Notes: generated by a model not told the origin, from the sequence alone. A stretch of 44,673 bases of DNA from an uncultured Eubacterium sp. (GCA_958446835.1 CAUCXT010000025.1:1-44673); one strand, 5' to 3'. Shown: positions 22,871-31,540, counted from the first letter of the stretch. Translations and numbers: made by a program.

Positions 22871-24235
22871 ATGATTAACATTTTTGAAGTAAACGAGACT
22901 AATAAGATGATTGAGCAGGAGAACCTTGATGTGCGTACCATCACACTCGGTATTAACCTGTTAGATTGTGCGGATGCAGACCTTTCTGTGACTAATGAAA
23001 AGATATATAATAAGATAACAACTGTTGCAAAAGACCTTGTAAAGGTTGGAAAAGAGATAGAGAGAGACTTTGGTATTCCTATTGTGAATAAGAGAATATC
23101 CATAACACCTATCGCTCTTGTGGGTGCAGCATGCTGCAAGACACCGGAGGATTATGTGACTATAGCAAAGACACTTGACAAGGCGGCACATGAGGTCGGC
23201 GTCAACTTTATCGGTGGATATTCGGCTATTGTGAGCAAGGGCATGACTAAGAGCGATGAGCTTCTTATACGTTCGATTCCGCAGGCACTTGCCTCCACAG
23301 AGCTTATATGCAGCTCAGTGAATGTCGGCTCAACCAAGACAGGTATCAATATGGATGCTGTCCGCCTTATGGGTGAGATAGTTAAGGAGACAGCAGAAGC
23401 TACCAAGGAGAAGGATTCACTTGGCTGTGCGAAGCTTGTTGTTCTGTGCAACGCGCCGGATGATAACCCATTCATGGCAGGAGCGTTTCACGGTGTGTCC
23501 GAGGATGATGCGATAATCAACGTAGGTGTAAGCGGACCGGGTGTTGTGAAGCATGTGCTTGAGCAGGTAAGAGGAGAGAGCTTCGAGGTTCTCTGCGAGA
23601 CAATCAAAAAGACTGCATTTAAGATTACGCGAGTAGGACAGCTTGTTGCACAGGAGGCATCTAAGCGTCTTGGAATTCCTTTTGGAATTATCGACCTGTC
23701 ACTTGCACCTACACCTGCAATAGGCGATTCTGTTGCTGATATACTTCAGGAGATAGGTCTTGAAAGGGCAGGTGCACCGGGCACCACAGCTGCGCTTGCA
23801 CTTTTAAATGACCAGGTAAAGAAGGGCGGCGTTATGGCTTCGTCCTATGTCGGCGGCTTGAGCGGCGCATTCATACCGGTAAGTGAGGATCAGGGAATGA
23901 TTGATTCGGTGCTTGCGGGCGCGCTCACCATAGAGAAGCTTGAGGCGATGACCTGTGTATGCTCAGTCGGACTTGATATGATAGCTGTTCCGGGAGATAC
24001 CAAGGCAAGTACAATATCCGGAATTATAGCTGATGAGGCTGCTATAGGAATGGTTAATCAGAAGACTACGGCGGTGCGTATTATTCCTGTCATTGGAAAA
24101 GGTGTAGGTGAGACGGTTGAGTTTGGCGGCCTTTTGGGATATGCACCGATTATGCCGGTTAACTCGTTTGACTGTTCAGCATTTGTAGGACGCGCAGGAA
24201 GAATTCCTGCACCTATACACAGCTTCAAGAACTAA
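22871..24235 (+). CDS. UPF0210 (PFL family, DUF711) protein
   Basis: A 454-residue UPF0210 protein with a fold related to glycyl radical enzymes (pyruvate formate-lyase clan), although no glycyl-radical motif is visible. Family hallmarks include MDAVRLMGEIVKETAE, NVGVSGPGVVKH, DLSLAPTPAIGDSVA and the C-terminal GYAPIMPVN. The name PFL family is historical and catalysis is undemonstrated. ACGAGGAG precedes the start. It is partnered with the ACT protein just upstream, which suggests the ACT domain regulates or binds it. A hairpin follows. Confidence 0.9.
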   Translation: MINIFEVNETNKMIEQENLDVRTITLGINLLDCADADLSVTNEKIYNKITTVAKDLVKVGKEIERDFGIPIVNKRISITPIALVGAACCKTPEDYVTIAKTLDKAAHEVGVNFIGGYSAIVSKGMTKSDELLIRSIPQALASTELICSSVNVGSTKTGINMDAVRLMGEIVKETAEATKEKDSLGCAKLVVLCNAPDDNPFMAGAFHGVSEDDAIINVGVSGPGVVKHVLEQVRGESFEVLCETIKKTAFKITRVGQLVAQEASKRLGIPFGIIDLSLAPTPAIGDSVADILQEIGLERAGAPGTTAALALLNDQVKKGGVMASSYVGGLSGAFIPVSEDQGMIDSVLAGALTIEKLEAMTCVCSVGLDMIAVPGDTKASTISGIIADEAAIGMVNQKTTAVRIIPVIGKGVGETVEFGGLLGYAPIMPVNSFDCSAFVGRAGRIPAPIHSFKN

Positions 24236-24265
24236 GTTGTTGCTTATGAAATATAGATAAAATAT

Positions 24266-24298
24266 GGGGATAGTAAAAAATGAAATGCTGTCCCCTTT
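24266..24298 (+). terminator. Hairpin after UPF0210 gene
   Basis: GGGGATAG pairs with CTGTCCCC (one G-U) around a 14-nt A-rich loop and is followed by TTT. It is 31 nt after the stop codon. Confidence 0.6.
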
Positions 24299-24314
24299 GG
24301 CACTGAGGTAAGAC

Positions 24315-25502
24315 ATGAATTCTAAAGAAATTGCAGAAATTAAAAAGACGTTCAAAGAGGACAGAAGTTCGATTTCCCGTATATGCGGATGCTACGTTGA
24401 CGGAGAGAAGAACAAGGTGACTGAGTTTAAGGAGGCATTTCTTGCTCTCCCGGAGGAAGATTTGTTTAAGTACTTTTCTATATTTAAGAAAAGCCTTTCG
24501 GGAAGCCTTGGAAAGAATCTCCTCAATATGGAATTTCCGCTTGAGGAGGAGCTTGAGGGTGAGAAGTATGCTCTCTTGATGAAGCTTCGTGAGACGGAGC
24601 TTAAGGATGATGAGGTGCTACATGCATTTTATGACCGTGTTATAGAGAACTATGACACAGTGGACAATTACCTTATATTACTCATACATCAGGCATACGA
24701 TATTCCGGGAAAGACTTCCGACAATATAGAGATGGAGGATGCTTCTGATGAAGTGTTTTCCCATATACTCTGCTGTATCTGCCCGGTATCACTCACAAAG
24801 GCAGGGCTTTCATATTTTGCCTCGGAGGGCTGCTTTAGGAACCGAGTGAGGGATTGGGTTGTCGATATGCCGAGTATCGGCTTCCTGTTCCCGGCATTCA
24901 ATGACAGAAGTACGGATTTACATAGCCTTCTGTACTATACGGCAAAGCCTGATGAGTTAAGACTTGATTTTGCCGAGCCGGTGCTTGGGTGCAATATTCC
25001 TATGTCGGCGGGAAATCAGAGAGACACCTTTAACGGTGTTATCGAGGAAGCACTTGGTGAGAAGTGTGACTTCGAGGTTGTCAAAAATATTCATGAGATA
25101 ATCAACAATAAGATTGAGGAGACGAAGGAGGAGCCCGAACCTTTGGAGCTTAACAAGCATGAGGTTAAGCAGATTCTTTCGGACAGCGGTGTGGAGAATG
25201 AGCTTCTTGAGCGTTTTGACAGGTGCTATGACAGCCAGGCGGGTGAACAGACCCCTCTCCAGGCGACGAACATTGTTGAAACGAGAAAGTTCGAGATAAA
25301 GTCTCCTGCGGTTGTGGTAAAGGTCAAGCCGGACAGGACGGATCTTGTCGATACGAGAATTATTGACGGAATACCGTACCTTACAATCAGAATTGAGGAT
25401 ATGGTTGAGGTAAACGGAATACCGGTTAATTTCCCGGGAGTGCCGGTAACGCGTGCTGATGATGGGGACGGTGCGGCAGAGGAGAACATAGAGACAGAAT
25501 AA
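24315..25502 (+). CDS. DUF4317 domain-containing protein
   Basis: A 395-residue soluble protein that matches DUF4317, a family largely limited to Clostridia. The N-terminal SKEIAEIKKTFKEDRSSISRICGCYV is the strongest family mark, and the centre has CCICPVSLTKAGLSYF and DMPSIGFLFPAFNDRSTD. The last 70 residues hold a repeated valine-rich beta stretch (KSPAVVVKVKPDRTDLVDTR) and an acidic tail. No catalytic motif, signal peptide or membrane helix is visible. GAGGT lies before the ATG. Function unknown. Confidence 0.85.
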   Translation: MNSKEIAEIKKTFKEDRSSISRICGCYVDGEKNKVTEFKEAFLALPEEDLFKYFSIFKKSLSGSLGKNLLNMEFPLEEELEGEKYALLMKLRETELKDDEVLHAFYDRVIENYDTVDNYLILLIHQAYDIPGKTSDNIEMEDASDEVFSHILCCICPVSLTKAGLSYFASEGCFRNRVRDWVVDMPSIGFLFPAFNDRSTDLHSLLYYTAKPDELRLDFAEPVLGCNIPMSAGNQRDTFNGVIEEALGEKCDFEVVKNIHEIINNKIEETKEEPEPLELNKHEVKQILSDSGVENELLERFDRCYDSQAGEQTPLQATNIVETRKFEIKSPAVVVKVKPDRTDLVDTRIIDGIPYLTIRIEDMVEVNGIPVNFPGVPVTRADDGDGAAEENIETE

Positions 25503-25606
25503 AAGGCTTGATGAGAGACTGCGACGAATAAAAAGAGCATACAGTGGAACTCTATCTATAGAAGTGAAATATATTTTCAAATCTATATGAAAGAGAGGGA
25601 CACAGT

Positions 25607-25822
25607 ATGGACAATGATGGAATGCCAATGGAAGGGATGGTCGGAATAGGCGGCTATCCCTTTGGCTTTATGGAAGCACTTGCCATGGATGAACGTCTCA
25701 TGACAGGTTATGCCGGACTCACTGAGGCACAGAAGGAGGATCTTATATTCAGGTATAAGGATGCTGAGACTGAGGATGCAAGGCGTGAGCTCCTAAAGAT
25801 GATTATGCCGGGGAATGAGTGA
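25607..25822 (+). CDS. Small hypothetical protein (71 aa)
   Basis: A 71-residue frame with a good site (GAGAGGGA 6 nt before ATG). The first half is rich in methionine and glycine (MPMEGMVGIGGYPFGF), the second is an amphipathic charged helix containing LTEAQKEDLIFRYKDAETEDARRELLKMI. I do not recognise a family. It overlaps the 3' end of tmcAL on the other strand by 20 bp and shares the direction of the DUF4317 gene, 104 nt upstream. The clear RBS and coherent helix make it a likely real gene. Confidence 0.65.
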   Translation: MDNDGMPMEGMVGIGGYPFGFMEALAMDERLMTGYAGLTEAQKEDLIFRYKDAETEDARRELLKMIMPGNE

Positions 25823-27110
25823 TTCTTGCAACTCCGGCTCTATATTCGTCGGGCATTGTATAACCGAACTTGTCCGCAACGATAGAGGAATATATATCAG
25901 AAGCAAGAATATCATAATGCATAATCGACTGTGCATTTTCATCCAATAGAGGCATGGATTTGCCAAGGCTGTTGATAAGAATTGTATCACAGCCTTTTTT
26001 TACTGCACCGATAAAGTTCTGCCCGGGTGGGGACAGTGCCAGTATGCGTGCATAAGGAGAGCACCCCTTATGAATATAATCTACCGCGATATGATGGGCT
26101 TCATTGGTGTATCCGGTGAGAAGATGAAGCATGGCGCGCTTAATGCGTGCCGCGGTCATCTCCTTTGTCTTTATGCGCAGAATAAAATCCTCATAGCTGC
26201 CGCTAAACAGTGAAGTTCCCTCTTTGTCAAGCAGCCGCTGTATACGGTTTGAAAGTGCAGGTGTGAAGTCACAAAAATCCTCAAGGTGGCTGCGGTTCAT
26301 AAGGACAGCATAGCGGATGAGCGTGAACATATCATCATTAAATATAGGAAATATTTTGTTATAGCCGGACAAAGCAGAGCCGGCACTTGCGGCAGGAAGA
26401 GTCTCAGACATAAATACCTTCAGCTCTGCCGGTACACTGTTTCCTGATAAAAATTGATTTGATTTCATGATATTTTCGGTATTTGTTCTAAATGCGGAAG
26501 CGGATATATGTCCGCTTGATTTAGAGTAATCTATGTCATTGTAGCCTAAGCCTGAACGCTGTACTGCTACAGGTTGTATGCCGGTAGATTGCTTTTTAAT
26601 TGCTTTTATATATTCTATTGCAAGCGTATTGTTGGGAGTGAAGATTGCGTTGGTATCACTACAGGCTGAATATGCCTGCTCAAATGCTGCCGGAAATGAC
26701 ATCCCTGATGTGAGGCAGGAATTAAGGATTGCTTTAAATTCCGGAGGTTCTTTTATCAGCAGTTCTGCTGCGGTTGAAAGGGCAGATATATCACTGCTTT
26801 CGGTTCCAAATACAAGGAAATCTATTTTTTTAAGGGAATTGAGCAGGGCTATTGCACCGGATGCAAAAAACTCCGCACTTGATGTAGCATATACAAATGG
26901 AAGTTCAAAAACTATGTCGGCTCCACAGCCTATTGCGGCAGCAGCCCGGGCATGCTTAGGGGCGATAGCTATATCACCGCGTTGCGTAAAGCCGCCGCTG
27001 AGCACTACGACAATGCAATCCGCACAGGTTATGCGTCTTGCCTCTTTTATTATATATTCATGACCTGAGTGAAGCGGATTAAATTCCGCAATAATAGCTG
27101 TTGTTATCAT
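25803..27110 (-). CDS. tmcAL: tRNA(Met) cytidine acetate ligase TmcAL
   Basis: TmcAL (YlbM family, 435 aa) uses ATP and acetate to make N4-acetylcytidine at the wobble position of elongator tRNA-Met. The N-terminal nucleotidyltransferase fold is marked by IAEFNPLHSGHEYII with the HxGH motif, then VVLSGGFTQRGD. The C-terminal half carries the RNA-binding region (SSGHISASAFR, ARIKRAMLHLLTGY). The ATG at 27110 follows ATGGAGAAA; an in-frame extension to 27161 has no such site. It is convergent with the 71-aa gene and divergent from the sortase. Acetate use fits the pta-ackA module nearby, though this may be coincidence. Confidence 0.93.
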   Translation of the reverse strand: MITTAIIAEFNPLHSGHEYIIKEARRITCADCIVVVLSGGFTQRGDIAIAPKHARAAAAIGCGADIVFELPFVYATSSAEFFASGAIALLNSLKKIDFLVFGTESSDISALSTAAELLIKEPPEFKAILNSCLTSGMSFPAAFEQAYSACSDTNAIFTPNNTLAIEYIKAIKKQSTGIQPVAVQRSGLGYNDIDYSKSSGHISASAFRTNTENIMKSNQFLSGNSVPAELKVFMSETLPAASAGSALSGYNKIFPIFNDDMFTLIRYAVLMNRSHLEDFCDFTPALSNRIQRLLDKEGTSLFSGSYEDFILRIKTKEMTAARIKRAMLHLLTGYTNEAHHIAVDYIHKGCSPYARILALSPPGQNFIGAVKKGCDTILINSLGKSMPLLDENAQSIMHYDILASDIYSSIVADKFGYTMPDEYRAGVARITHSPA

Positions 27111-27229
27111 ATTTTCTCCATATTTTGTTCCTTTATATGCATGATTTGGGAAATACATCATATCATTTTTATATTATATCCTAAATGCATGGAAAAGTAA
27201 AATCGGGTTGAAAAAGGTTGTGATTTCGA

Positions 27230-27265
27230 CATAGAAAAATAATATTGCTTATTGTTTTTTCTATG
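27230..27265. promoter_or_regulatory. 10-bp perfect inverted repeat at the sortase promoter
   Basis: CATAGAAAAA (27230-27239) and TTTTTCTATG (27256-27265) are perfect complements with a 16-nt gap. The right arm lies in the promoter spacer and the left arm just upstream of the -35. It could be an operator for a dimeric regulator. Confidence 0.5.
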
Positions 27266-27272
27266 GTAGAAT
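27245..27272 (+). promoter_or_regulatory. Promoter of the sortase gene
   Basis: TTGCTT (27245-27250), 16-bp spacer, TAGAAT (27267-27272), 55 nt before the start codon. Confidence 0.5.
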
Positions 27273-27326
27273 ATATATGCTATGTGCATGCAGGTAAAAG
27301 CACATCTTTGAGAAATGAGGATTGAT

Positions 27327-28181
27327 ATGGAAAATAAAAAATTAAATGTAAAGATGATATATACAGTTATAGGAATAGCTGCATTGGCAGTTGCATTGGT
27401 ATGCGCGGTGGTGCTTGCCGTAAAACAGTACAGGTTATGGAAAGCTGAGCAGATGTATGAAAAACTTGCCGAAAGCACTACTGTGCCGTCAACCACAATG
27501 TCTTTAGAAGATGATATGGATGAGGATACAACGCAGCAGCTTGAGGGATATAAAAGAGAAGCTGTGAGACTGATTACGAAATACGGTATAGATGTACCGG
27601 AAAAAAATATTGATTTTGATAAATTACATAATGAGGTATCTGAGGATATATACGCATGGATATATATTCCGAATACACATATTGATTATCCTGTATTTCA
27701 GCACCCTACCGACAACAGTTATTACCTTGAACATAACATTGACGGAAGCGAGGGCTACCCGGGGTGTATATATACTGAAAATTATAATGCAAAGGATTTT
27801 TCAGACCCGCATACGGTTATATATGGCCATAATATGCGCGACACAACGATGTTTTCGGACTTACATTTGTATGAGGACGAAGAATTTTTTGAAAACAACA
27901 GATATGTATATATATATACGGAAGACATGGTGTATGTGTACAAGATATTTGCGGCATATCAGACAAACAATGCCCACCAGCTTTTAAATTATGATTTTTC
28001 ACAGAAGGAAACGGTTAAATTGTATCTCGAGAATACTACTATGCGTATGCAGGAGCCTATGATATATGATGATACAACTGTTTTTTCGGGGGATGACCAG
28101 ATATTGACGCTGTCAACATGTGTAATGACAGAAAGGCAGTTCCATTTAAGATATATTGTTCAATCGCTGAGATTAAAGTAA
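27327..28181 (+). CDS. Class B sortase
   Basis: A 284-residue class B sortase, a membrane-anchored transpeptidase that joins surface proteins to peptidoglycan. One N-terminal signal-anchor helix (about residues 10-33) is followed by a threonine-rich spacer and the catalytic beta-barrel. The triad is visible: His168 in YGHNM, Cys265 in LSTC and Arg275 in FHLRY. The long helix before the His region (KREAVRLITKYGI) is typical of class B. GAGG 6 nt upstream favours the ATG at 27327 over 27315. No substrate with an LPxTG or NPQTN-type tail is encoded in the window, so targets lie elsewhere. It has its own promoter overlapped by a perfect inverted repeat. Confidence 0.9.
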   Translation: MENKKLNVKMIYTVIGIAALAVALVCAVVLAVKQYRLWKAEQMYEKLAESTTVPSTTMSLEDDMDEDTTQQLEGYKREAVRLITKYGIDVPEKNIDFDKLHNEVSEDIYAWIYIPNTHIDYPVFQHPTDNSYYLEHNIDGSEGYPGCIYTENYNAKDFSDPHTVIYGHNMRDTTMFSDLHLYEDEEFFENNRYVYIYTEDMVYVYKIFAAYQTNNAHQLLNYDFSQKETVKLYLENTTMRMQEPMIYDDTTVFSGDDQILTLSTCVMTERQFHLRYIVQSLRLK

Positions 28182-28216
28182 AATTGTATTTAATTTAAAA
28201 CATATACATTTTGAGC

Positions 28217-28245
28217 TTGATTTTATAAAAATATTCTTGTATACA
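28217..28245 (+). promoter_or_regulatory. Promoter of pta
   Basis: TTGATT (28217-28222), 17-bp spacer, TATACA (28240-28245), leaving a 5' leader of about 75 nt that contains a tiny open frame with a good ribosome binding site (AAGGAG, then ATG at 28264, stop at 28285-28287). Confidence 0.55.
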
Positions 28246-28326
28246 ATAAACATAAGGAGTATAATGATGTTATCAATGGACTTTTAAGATGAAGTCGAAT
28301 TATATACTGAAAGGAGTCATTTTATT

Positions 28327-29322
28327 ATGGCATTTATTGATGAGATTAAGAAAAAGGCAAGAGCAGTGAAGAAGACAATTGTACTTCCTGAGTCAATGGA
28401 CAGAAGAACATGGGAAGCAGTTGAGACAGTTCTTAAGGAAGATATCGCTAATGTAGTAGTACTTGGTACACCTGAGGAGGTTGAGGCTAACAGCAAGGGT
28501 CTTGAGGTATCAGGCGCTACAGTTATCAACCCTAATACTTCCGATAAGCTTGATGAGTATGTTGATGCTTTAGTTGAGCTCAGAAAAAACAAGGGTATGA
28601 CTCCTGAGGAAGCTAGAAGACTTCTCACTACAGATTATATGTTCTATGCTTGTATGATGTTAAAGAGCGGTGCAGCAGACGGTATTGTATCAGGTGCATG
28701 CCATTCTACAGCTAACACATTAAGACCTGCTCTTCAGATAGTTAAGACTAAGCCGGGTTCTAAGATTGCTTCTGCATTCTTCGTAATGGATGTTCCTAAC
28801 TGTGAGTACGGTGAGAACGGTACATTCGTATTCGGAGACTGCGGTCTTAACCAGAATCCTACACCGGAGGAGCTTGCTGTTATCGCTGTTTCCTCAGCAG
28901 AGAGCTTCAAGTTCTTAGTAGGCGCAGAGCCTAAGGTTGCTATGCTCAGCCACTCTTCAAAGGGCAGCGCTAAGCATGCAGACGTTGACAAGGTAGCAGA
29001 GGCTACAAGAATCGCTAAGGAGCTTGCTCCTGAGCTTAAGCTTGACGGAGAGCTTCAGGCAGATGCAGCTATGGTTCCATCAGTTGGCGCTTCTAAGGCT
29101 CCGGGCAGTGATGTTGCAGGACAGGCTAACGTCCTTATCTTCCCTGATCTTGATGCAGGTAACATCGGTTACAAGCTTGTACAGAGACTTGCAAAGGCAG
29201 AGGCTTATGGTCCTATGCTTCAGGGTATTGCTAAGCCTGTTAACGATCTTTCAAGAGGCTGTTCAGCAAGCGATATCGTTGGTGTTGTAGCTATCACAGC
29301 TGTACAGACTCAGATGCAGTAA
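28327..29322 (+). CDS. pta: Phosphate acetyltransferase
   Basis: Pta (331 aa, short form without the N-terminal regulatory domain) converts acetyl-CoA and phosphate to acetyl phosphate, the first step of ATP-yielding acetate formation. Family marks are KKTIVLPESMDRRTWEA at the N-terminus, KSGAADGIVSGACHSTA, FGDCGLNQNPTPEELA, LSHSSKGSA, ELQADAAMVP and ANVLIFPDLDAGNIGYKLVQR. Codon use is biased to a few codons, as expected of a highly expressed gene. AAAGGAG precedes the ATG. ackA follows after 116 nt with its own promoter. Confidence 0.96.
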   Translation: MAFIDEIKKKARAVKKTIVLPESMDRRTWEAVETVLKEDIANVVVLGTPEEVEANSKGLEVSGATVINPNTSDKLDEYVDALVELRKNKGMTPEEARRLLTTDYMFYACMMLKSGAADGIVSGACHSTANTLRPALQIVKTKPGSKIASAFFVMDVPNCEYGENGTFVFGDCGLNQNPTPEELAVIAVSSAESFKFLVGAEPKVAMLSHSSKGSAKHADVDKVAEATRIAKELAPELKLDGELQADAAMVPSVGASKAPGSDVAGQANVLIFPDLDAGNIGYKLVQRLAKAEAYGPMLQGIAKPVNDLSRGCSASDIVGVVAITAVQTQMQ

Positions 29323-29360
29323 TAACCGGGTAGTACGTTATTACAGGACATGATACATAT

Positions 29361-29394
29361 ATAGGTAATTGCCACCTCGGCGGCAGTTACCTAT
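29361..29394. repeat. Inverted repeat between pta and ackA
   Basis: ATAGGTAATTGCC and GGCAGTTACCTAT form a 13-bp stem (one G-U) with an 8-nt loop. It could end pta transcripts, but it has no T-run, and it overlaps the -35 and spacer of an ackA promoter, so it may be an operator. Confidence 0.6.
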
Positions 29395-29397
29395 AAT
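29369..29397 (+). promoter_or_regulatory. Promoter of ackA
   Basis: TTGCCA (29369-29374), 17-bp spacer, TATAAT (29392-29397). The -10 is perfect and the -35 matches 5 of 6. It lies inside the pta-ackA inverted repeat. Confidence 0.6.
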
Positions 29398-29438
29398 TAT
29401 GCTAATGGATAAATATATTTTTGGAGGAAATTTATTTT

Positions 29439-30632
29439 ATGAAGATTTTAGTTTTAAACTGTGGAAGTTCATCACTTAAGTACCAGTTATTTGATATGGA
29501 TACACAGGACGTTCTCGCTAAGGGTCTTGTTGAGCGAATTGGTATTGAAGGCTCTAAGCTTACACATAAGCCTGCCGGAAAGGACAGTGCGGTAATCGAG
29601 CAGTCTATGCCGGATCACAAGGTAGCAGTTAAACTTGTTCTTGATATGCTTGTTGACCCTGTTCATGGAGTTATCTCTGATGTTAAGGAAATCGGCGCTG
29701 TAGGACACAGAGTACTTCATGCAGGACAGAAGTACTGCACATCTGTAATTGTTAACGATGATGTTAAGGCAGTTATCCGTGAGTGCTTCGACCTTGGACC
29801 TTTACATAACCCGGCTAACCTTATCGGTATTGAGGCTGCTGAGGCAGCTATGCCTGGCACACCTAATGTTGCTGTATGGGATACTGCATTCCATCAGACA
29901 ATGCCTGAGAAGGCTTATATGTATGCTATTCCTCATGAGTACTATGAGAAGTACGGCATTCGTAAGTACGGCTTCCACGGTACAAGCCACGCATTCGTAT
30001 CTAAGAGAGCTATAGAGTTCGGCAATCTTGATCCTAACAATTCTAAGGTTATCGTATGCCATCTTGGAAACGGTGGTTCACTCTCCGCTGTTGTCAATGG
30101 CAAGTGTGTAGATACAAGCATGGGTCTTACACCGCTTGAGGGTCTTATCATGGGAACAAGAAGTGGTGACATAGATCCTTCTGTTATCCAGTTCATCGCC
30201 AACAAGGAAGGCAAGGATATCAACGAGATGATTAACATGCTCAACAAGAAGTCAGGTGTTCTTGGTATGAGCGGTGTTTCAAGTGATTTCCGTGATGTAC
30301 AGAAGGCTGCTGATGAGGGCAATCACAATGCTGAGGTAGCTCTTGAAGCATTCAAGTACAGAGTAATTAAGTACATCGGAGCTTACACAGCAGCTATGGA
30401 CGGTGTTGATGCAATCGTATTCACAGCAGGTGTTGGTGAGAACGATAAGAGAACAAGGAAGGATATCTGCAGCGCTCTTACATTCCTTGGAATCAAGATT
30501 GACGATGCAGCCAATGACAAGAGAGGTGAGGAGGTAGTTATATCTACTCCTGATTCTAAGGTCAAGGTTATGGTAATTCCTACTAACGAGGAGCTTAAGA
30601 TTGCTCAGGAGACATTAGAGTTAGTCAAGTAA
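29439..30632 (+). CDS. ackA: Acetate kinase
   Basis: AckA (397 aa) makes ATP and acetate from acetyl phosphate. The opening MKILVLNCGSSSLKYQLFD is the family signature (phosphate and sugar-kinase fold), with GHRVLHAG, VAVWDTAFHQTMP, YGFHGTSH, VCHLGNGGSLSAV and VFTAGVGEND further along. The ATG at 29439 has GGAGG 11 nt upstream; an apparent start at 29421 lies in that site. It works with pta in the main energy-yielding route of fermentative clostridia. Codon bias is strong, like pta. Confidence 0.97.
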   Translation: MKILVLNCGSSSLKYQLFDMDTQDVLAKGLVERIGIEGSKLTHKPAGKDSAVIEQSMPDHKVAVKLVLDMLVDPVHGVISDVKEIGAVGHRVLHAGQKYCTSVIVNDDVKAVIRECFDLGPLHNPANLIGIEAAEAAMPGTPNVAVWDTAFHQTMPEKAYMYAIPHEYYEKYGIRKYGFHGTSHAFVSKRAIEFGNLDPNNSKVIVCHLGNGGSLSAVVNGKCVDTSMGLTPLEGLIMGTRSGDIDPSVIQFIANKEGKDINEMINMLNKKSGVLGMSGVSSDFRDVQKAADEGNHNAEVALEAFKYRVIKYIGAYTAAMDGVDAIVFTAGVGENDKRTRKDICSALTFLGIKIDDAANDKRGEEVVISTPDSKVKVMVIPTNEELKIAQETLELVK

Positions 30633-30654
30633 TTAAAATGTAAATAAAAAATAG

Positions 30655-30683
30655 TTGACAAATCTTTACACAGTGGATATAAT
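30655..30683 (+). promoter_or_regulatory. Perfect consensus sigma-A promoter of yceD-rpmF
   Basis: TTGACA (30655-30660), exactly 17 bp, TATAAT (30678-30683). This is the only full-consensus promoter I found in the window. It drives yceD and rpmF. Confidence 0.85.
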
Positions 30684-30714
30684 AATCTGCGTGTGATTAA
30701 AAGAAGAGGTTTTT

Positions 30715-31239
30715 ATGCTGATTGATTTGTACGGAGTTCTTTCTCACGAAGGAGAAGTTAAGAGACTTGCAGCGCCTATAGAAGCTGAGAGCTTTGTCTC
30801 AAAGCTTGGTGATTTTGCATTTGTAAAGAAACAGGATATTGAGCTTGCCTTTACTAATGTTGGAGGGAAGAAGATAGAGGTCGCTTCACATCTTGATGTG
30901 ACACTGGACATTCCATGCGACAGGTGCTTAACGGATGTTCCTTGGCAGATATCGGTAGATTCTACCAGAACACTTAATTTTGGTGAAGAGTCACCGGATG
31001 CAGATGAGACATTGAAGGACATGCCTTTTATAGATGGCACTGAATTTGATGTTGAGAAGTATGCATATAGTGAGATTTTAGAGAATTTTCCGATGAAGGT
31101 TCTGTGTAAAACAGACTGCAAGGGAATCTGTAACGTATGCGGCATGAATCTTAATCATGGCTCGTGTGAATGTGACAGGCAGGTGTTAGACCCTAGAATG
31201 TCCAAGATACGCGATATATTTCAACAGTTTAACCAATAG
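30715..31239 (+). CDS. YceD family (DUF177) protein
   Basis: A 174-residue YceD/DUF177 protein. The family is encoded before rpmF in most bacteria and is needed for normal 23S rRNA levels in some. The C-terminal zinc-ribbon-like part has CKTDCKGICNVCGMNLN followed by CEC, and the central CDRCL is also conserved. AAGAAGAGG precedes the ATG. A perfect promoter drives it and the 60-residue ribosomal protein L32 gene 26 nt downstream, implying a link to ribosome synthesis. Confidence 0.92.
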   Translation: MLIDLYGVLSHEGEVKRLAAPIEAESFVSKLGDFAFVKKQDIELAFTNVGGKKIEVASHLDVTLDIPCDRCLTDVPWQISVDSTRTLNFGEESPDADETLKDMPFIDGTEFDVEKYAYSEILENFPMKVLCKTDCKGICNVCGMNLNHGSCECDRQVLDPRMSKIRDIFQQFNQ

Positions 31240-31265
31240 AACTGCTTTGTAAGGAGGTGTAACAG

Positions 31266-31448
31266 ATGTCAATTTGTCCAAAGAATAAGTCTTCTAAGGC
31301 TAGAAGAGATAAGAGAAGAGCGAACTGGAAGATGAGCGCTCCTAACTTAGTAAAGTGCAGCAAGTGCGGTGAGTTAATGATGCCTCACAGAGTTTGCAAG
31401 AACTGTGGTTCATACAACAAGAAGGAAGTTATCTCTGTTGCTGAATAA
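31266..31448 (+). CDS. rpmF: Ribosomal protein L32
   Basis: bL32 (60 aa) of the large ribosomal subunit. The N-terminal CPKNKSSKARRDKRRANW and the zinc-ribbon CSKCGE with a second CKNCGSY pair are diagnostic; this is the zinc-binding form. AAGGAGGTG lies 7 nt before the ATG, close to a perfect anti-Shine-Dalgarno match. A terminator follows at 31511. Confidence 0.97.
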   Translation: MSICPKNKSSKARRDKRRANWKMSAPNLVKCSKCGELMMPHRVCKNCGSYNKKEVISVAE

Positions 31449-31510
31449 TTTAAGTTTATAATGCGATAATATGAGCAGGAAGCGAAGCAGATTGCGAATA
31501 TTATTGATGG

Positions 31511-31540
31511 AAAGACACCTTTATGGTGTCTTTCTTTTTG
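31511..31540 (+). terminator. Terminator after rpmF
   Basis: GAAAGACACC pairs with GGTGTCTTTC around TTTAT, followed by TTTTT. Confidence 0.9.
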
